Source: Erwinia sp. (GTDB lineage: Bacteria; Pseudomonadota; Gammaproteobacteria; Enterobacterales; Enterobacteriaceae). From it: DNA of 8,900 nucleotides. The translations under genes and the position numbers were made by a program. Location of the stretch: contig DOOK01000252.1 in assembly GCA_003512805.1 (NCBI GenBank), forward strand, positions 1 through 8,900, in the 5' to 3' direction. Of the stretch, positions 6,262-8,900 are shown piece by piece (within the stretch, counting starts at the first letter, position 1; every line of letters begins with the position of its first letter). The notes under the pieces were generated by a model, which saw only the letters and a list, made by a program, of their open reading frames with translations, had not been told where the DNA came from and did not search any database.

Positions 6262-6876
6262 ATGAACAAGACTAAGATTGCTAAAACTCTGATGGCTGCT
6301 CTGGTAGGTTCTGCATTGGTTAGTGGTGCTGCGATGGCAGAAGACACTACTACGCCAAAAGCGCAGTCCACTACCGACAACGCGGGTTCTAAAATCGATA
6401 GCTCTATGAAAAAAGTCGGTGGATACATGGATGACAGCGGCGTTACGGCCAAGGTGAAAGCAGCCCTGGTGGATAACGACGCTATTAAAAGTACGGATAT
6501 CTCAGTGAAAACTCACGAAGGCGTGGTTACGCTGAGTGGTTTTGTCGCTTCACAGGATCAGGCTGAACTGGCCGTTTCTGAAGCGAAAAAAATTGAGGGC
6601 GTAAAATCCGTCAGCGATAAACTACACGTAAAAGACAGCACAAAAAGCAGCGTCAGCGGCTATGCCGGTGATGCAGCAACAACCAGCGAAATTAAAGCTA
6701 AACTGTTAGCGGATGACATCGTACCGTCCCGCAACGTGAAAGTTGAAACCACTAATGGTGTGGTTCAGCTTTCTGGTTCGGTAAAAACCAAAGCACAGTC
6801 CGACCGTGCTGAAGGCATTGCCAAAGCGATTGAAGGCGTCAAGAGCGTGAAAAACGATCTGGCGGTGAAGTCGTAA
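6262..6876 (+). CDS. osmY: OsmY, periplasmic BON-domain stress protein
   Basis: A periplasmic protein induced by high osmolarity and stationary phase in E. coli, reported there to act as a chaperone for some outer-membrane and secreted proteins. The 204-residue product has a Sec signal peptide with lysines at 3, 5 and 8, a hydrophobic core and cleavage after AMA (residue 26). Two BON domains follow, at about 57-124 and 137-203. Each has the pattern of an alpha helix, a GVV(T/Q)LSG strand (87-93 and 166-172) and an EGVKSV segment (112-117 and 191-196). The start has AAGGA eight bases upstream. It lies downstream of prfC behind a terminator and upstream of ytjA, with which it may be co-transcribed. 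The leader contains possible sigma-S and CRP signals. Confidence 0.97.
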   Translation: MNKTKIAKTLMAALVGSALVSGAAMAEDTTTPKAQSTTDNAGSKIDSSMKKVGGYMDDSGVTAKVKAALVDNDAIKSTDISVKTHEGVVTLSGFVASQDQAELAVSEAKKIEGVKSVSDKLHVKDSTKSSVSGYAGDAATTSEIKAKLLADDIVPSRNVKVETTNGVVQLSGSVKTKAQSDRAEGIAKAIEGVKSVKNDLAVKS

Positions 6877-6883
6877 TACCGAC

Positions 6884-6910
6884 GCGGGTCGGGCCCGATG
6901 GCCCGCCCGT
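6884..6910 (+). repeat. GC-rich hairpin between osmY and ytjA
   Basis: CGGGCC (6890-6895) pairs with GGCCCG (6900-6905) around CGAT. The stem continues past a bulged T at 6889 with CGGG (6885-6888) against CCCG (6906-6909). No T-tract follows, so it is not a standard terminator. It may stabilise the osmY 3' end or lower read-through into ytjA. Confidence 0.6.
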
Positions 6911-6992
6911 GACAGCGCTATCGCAGGCGCGTCGTCAGGCAAAAATCAATAACAGATGATGTTCGATTTTAATATAGGGTAAGGAGAAGCTT

Positions 6993-7154
6993 ATGTTTCG
7001 TTGGGGTATTATCTTTCTGGTTATCGCGCTGATCGCCGCTGCATTAGGTTTCGGTGGTCTGGCAGGTACGGCAGCCTGGGCGGCGAAAATCGTCTTCGTA
7101 GTCGGTATTATCATCTTCCTGATCAGCCTGTTTACCGGCCGCAAGAAGTTATAG
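6993..7154 (+). CDS. ytjA: YtjA, small inner-membrane protein (DUF1328)
   Basis: A 53-residue protein of unknown function, almost identical to E. coli YtjA. It begins [20 protein letters not shown] and ends with the basic tail TGRKKL. Two hydrophobic segments at about 4-22 and 31-47, separated by a Gly/Ala-rich turn ([12 protein letters not shown]), predict two membrane passes. The ATG has AAGGAG six bases upstream (6981-6986), one of the best ribosome binding sites in the window. It sits 116 bases after osmY on the same strand, as in E. coli, and may be expressed from the osmY promoter. An AATATAGGG just upstream could alternatively be part of its own -10. Confidence 0.96.
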   Translation: MFRWGIIFLVIALIAAALGFGGLAGTAAWAAKIVFVVGIIIFLISLFTGRKKL

Positions 7155-7170
7155 CTTTAAGACTCTCCCC

Positions 7171-7240
7171 GGCAGCCTTGGCGCTGCCCCAGGAAAGTAG
7201 CGGCGGGCCGGCTGGCCCGTCTGCAATCCCTTCTTTTTCT
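7171..7240 (+). terminator. Two hairpins and T-rich tract after ytjA (possible terminator)
   Basis: GGCAGC (7171-7176) pairs with GCTGCC (7183-7188), and CGGGCC (7204-7209) pairs with GGCCCG (7214-7219) around GGCT. A T-rich stretch follows at about 7231-7240. The gap of some 11 bases between the second stem and the Ts makes this atypical. It probably marks the 3' end of the osmY-ytjA transcript. Confidence 0.4.
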
Positions 7241-7371
7241 CCTGTCTCACTTCTCGCTACATTTCGTCATTATTTATCCCTCTGCATTTACATTTATAGC
7301 AACAAGCGCCAAACCGCTGTGCTGGCCTGAGCGTATTCTCACCGCATCGCAGATTTCAGAGGGGGAGAACG

Positions 7372-8403
7372 GTGGGCAAACGCATTCCAATTACGCTCGG
7401 CACTATCACGCCACTGGCGCTGAAGCCTTTTCGTCCCGGTAAGCTTGCTCTGGTCTGTGAAGGCGGTGGACAGCGCGGCATTTTTACCGCTGGCGTGCTG
7501 GATGAGTTTCAGCGGGCCGGTTTTAACCCTTTTGACCTGCTAATTGGCACTTCTGCTGGGGCACAGAATCTCTCCGCGTTTATCTGCGGCCAGCCTGGCT
7601 ATGCCCGCCGGGTCATCACGCGCTATACCACCAGCAAACTTTTCTTTGATCCGCTGCGCTTTGTGCGGGGCGGCCATCTGATCGATCTCGACTGGCTGGT
7701 GGATATCACGGCAAAAGAGTTTCCGCTGGCAATGACGGCGGGTGAAGAAGCGTTCTCGCAGGGTCGCGAATTTTACATGTGCGCCTGCCGCAGTGATGAC
7801 TACTCGCCGGGCTACTTCGCGCCCACGGCGGCGAACTGGCTGAACATTATCAAGGCTTCCAGCGCCATTCCCGGTATGTATCGGCCCGGCGTCGATCTGG
7901 ACGGTATCAGCTATCTGGATGGCGGCATCAGCGATGCGGTGCCGGTACGGGAAGCGGCGCGGCGTGGCGCCGACACCATTGTGGTCATCCGCACCGTGCC
8001 GTCACAAATGACCTATACGCCGCAGTGGCTGAAACGCTTTGAGCGCTGGCTGGACAAAGGCGCGCTACAGCCGCTGGTCAATATCCTGCATTTGCATGAA
8101 GAGAGCTACCGCCAGACGCAGCAGTTTATTAACAACCCGCCGGGCGATCTGAATATTGTTGAAATCTTTCCTCCGCGCGCGCTGGCAAGTATGGCGCTGG
8201 GCAGCCGTATCACCTCGTTGAACCAGGACTATCATCTGGGCCGTCGCTGTGGCCGCTATTTTTTGGCTACAATAGGGCAGTGGCTGCATAACGAGGCGCA
8301 GTCCGCCGCGCCGGTTGTCCCGGCCGCGCCGCCCGCCAATGAACCGGCCATCGCGCCGCTGGCGAGTAACGATGATGATTTTCCTGAAGGATCGTTGGCA
8401 TGA
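7372..8403 (+). CDS. yjjU: YjjU, patatin-like phospholipase family protein
   Basis: Predicted serine hydrolase of the patatin (RssA-like) family, acting on lipid acyl esters; its physiological substrate is not established. The 343-residue product matches E. coli YjjU through most of its length. The oxyanion-hole motif is GGGQRG (31-36), the nucleophile is Ser61 in GTSAG (59-63), and the dyad aspartate is Asp183 in DGG (183-185). ASSAIPG (162-168) is also typical of the family. From about residue 305 the chain becomes a Pro/Ala-rich tail that is divergent and slightly shorter than in E. coli. No signal peptide is seen. The start is GTG at 7372, with a strong GAGGGGGAG just upstream. Its stop overlaps the yjjV start by four bases (ATGA), so the two are translationally coupled. 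Confidence 0.96.
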   Translation: MGKRIPITLGTITPLALKPFRPGKLALVCEGGGQRGIFTAGVLDEFQRAGFNPFDLLIGTSAGAQNLSAFICGQPGYARRVITRYTTSKLFFDPLRFVRGGHLIDLDWLVDITAKEFPLAMTAGEEAFSQGREFYMCACRSDDYSPGYFAPTAANWLNIIKASSAIPGMYRPGVDLDGISYLDGGISDAVPVREAARRGADTIVVIRTVPSQMTYTPQWLKRFERWLDKGALQPLVNILHLHEESYRQTQQFINNPPGDLNIVEIFPPRALASMALGSRITSLNQDYHLGRRCGRYFLATIGQWLHNEAQSAAPVVPAAPPANEPAIAPLASNDDDFPEGSLA

Positions 8404-8900
8404 CTTTTGTCGATACGCACTGTCATTTTGATTTCGCCCCTTTTTGCGGCGACGAGGCGGAAAGCCTGCGTCAGGCGGCCGAAGCCGGGGTGGAAAAGAT
8501 CATCGTGGTGGGCGTCGCGGCGGATCGTTTTGCCGGCGTGTTGGCGCTGGCCGAACGCTATGATCCTTTATACGCGGCGCTGGGCACGCATCCAATGGCG
8601 ATTGCCGGGCATCAGGAAGCGCATTTACACCAGCTTGAAGCGTGCCTGCGACAGCGTACGCCAAAGCTGATAGCGATCGGCGAGATCGGCCTGGATCTTT
8701 ATATCGAAGATCCGCAGTTCGACAAGCAGCAGGCAGTGCTGGATGCGCAGCTGAGGCTGGCGAGGCAGTACGATCTGCCGGTCATCCTGCACTCAAGGCG
8801 CACGCACGATAAGCTGGCGATGCATCTGCGAAAGCTTGATTTACCCGCTCGTGGCGTGGTGCACGGTTTTGCCGGCAGCGAGCAGCAGGCCCTGGCTTTT
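8400..8900 (+). CDS. yjjV: YjjV, TatD-family metal-dependent hydrolase (partial, 5' end)
   Basis: The first 167 codons of a TatD-family hydrolase; the gene runs off the window. Family members use divalent metals and include DNases; the cellular role of YjjV is not settled. Visible motifs are the N-terminal metal-binding DTHCHFD (residues 5-11), LGTHP, GEIGLDL with its metal-ligand glutamate, VILHSRRTHDKLAMHL and VVHGFAGS. All align with E. coli YjjV. The ATG at 8400 overlaps the yjjU stop by four bases and has AAGGA upstream within the yjjU coding region. It starts two or three residues later than the E. coli protein. Confidence 0.96.
   Translation, partial: MTFVDTHCHFDFAPFCGDEAESLRQAAEAGVEKIIVVGVAADRFAGVLALAERYDPLYAALGTHPMAIAGHQEAHLHQLEACLRQRTPKLIAIGEIGLDLYIEDPQFDKQQAVLDAQLRLARQYDLPVILHSRRTHDKLAMHLRKLDLPARGVVHGFAGSEQQALAF

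Overview
This is a chromosomal window from a gamma-proteobacterium of the order Enterobacterales. The right half carries prfC, osmY, ytjA, yjjU and the start of yjjV in the order and orientation I recall from Escherichia coli, with proteins very close to the E. coli ones. Codon use and divergence suggest a relative outside Escherichia, perhaps Erwiniaceae, but that genus-level guess is inference.

Left block (1 to about 1910). The window opens with a perfect 20-bp inverted repeat around a 4-base loop, running into the last 33 codons of an unidentified reading frame that stops at 103. A complete DraG-type ADP-ribosylglycohydrolase follows, with an N-terminal extension of about 70 residues. Next is a small, probably secreted protein of unknown function whose signal sequence lacks a normal start codon. 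These genes are not part of the prfC neighbourhood I know from E. coli. A hydrolase that removes ADP-ribose beside a small periplasmic-type protein is the kind of pair left beside secreted-toxin loci, so this block is the best candidate for an undescribed system.

Middle block (about 1911 to 4384). A non-coding stretch holds nested inverted repeats, a minus-strand Rho-independent terminator and a 17-codon minus-strand reading frame with a good ribosome binding site. Then come a minus-strand yghU (nu-class glutathione transferase-like disulfide reductase) and, divergent from it, a plus-strand tag (3-methyladenine DNA glycosylase I). Between tag and prfC lie several stem-loops ending in a clear terminator. 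In E. coli K-12, rimI-yjjG precedes prfC, so the tag/yghU/hydrolase segment marks a variable junction.

Right block (4385 to 8900). prfC (release factor 3) ends in a strong terminator. osmY (periplasmic BON-domain stress protein) and ytjA (53-residue membrane protein) follow and may be co-transcribed. yjjU (patatin-like hydrolase) overlaps yjjV (TatD-family metal-dependent hydrolase) by four bases, so those two are translationally coupled. yjjV runs off the window. No tRNA, rRNA, CRISPR array, transposase or integrase was seen.
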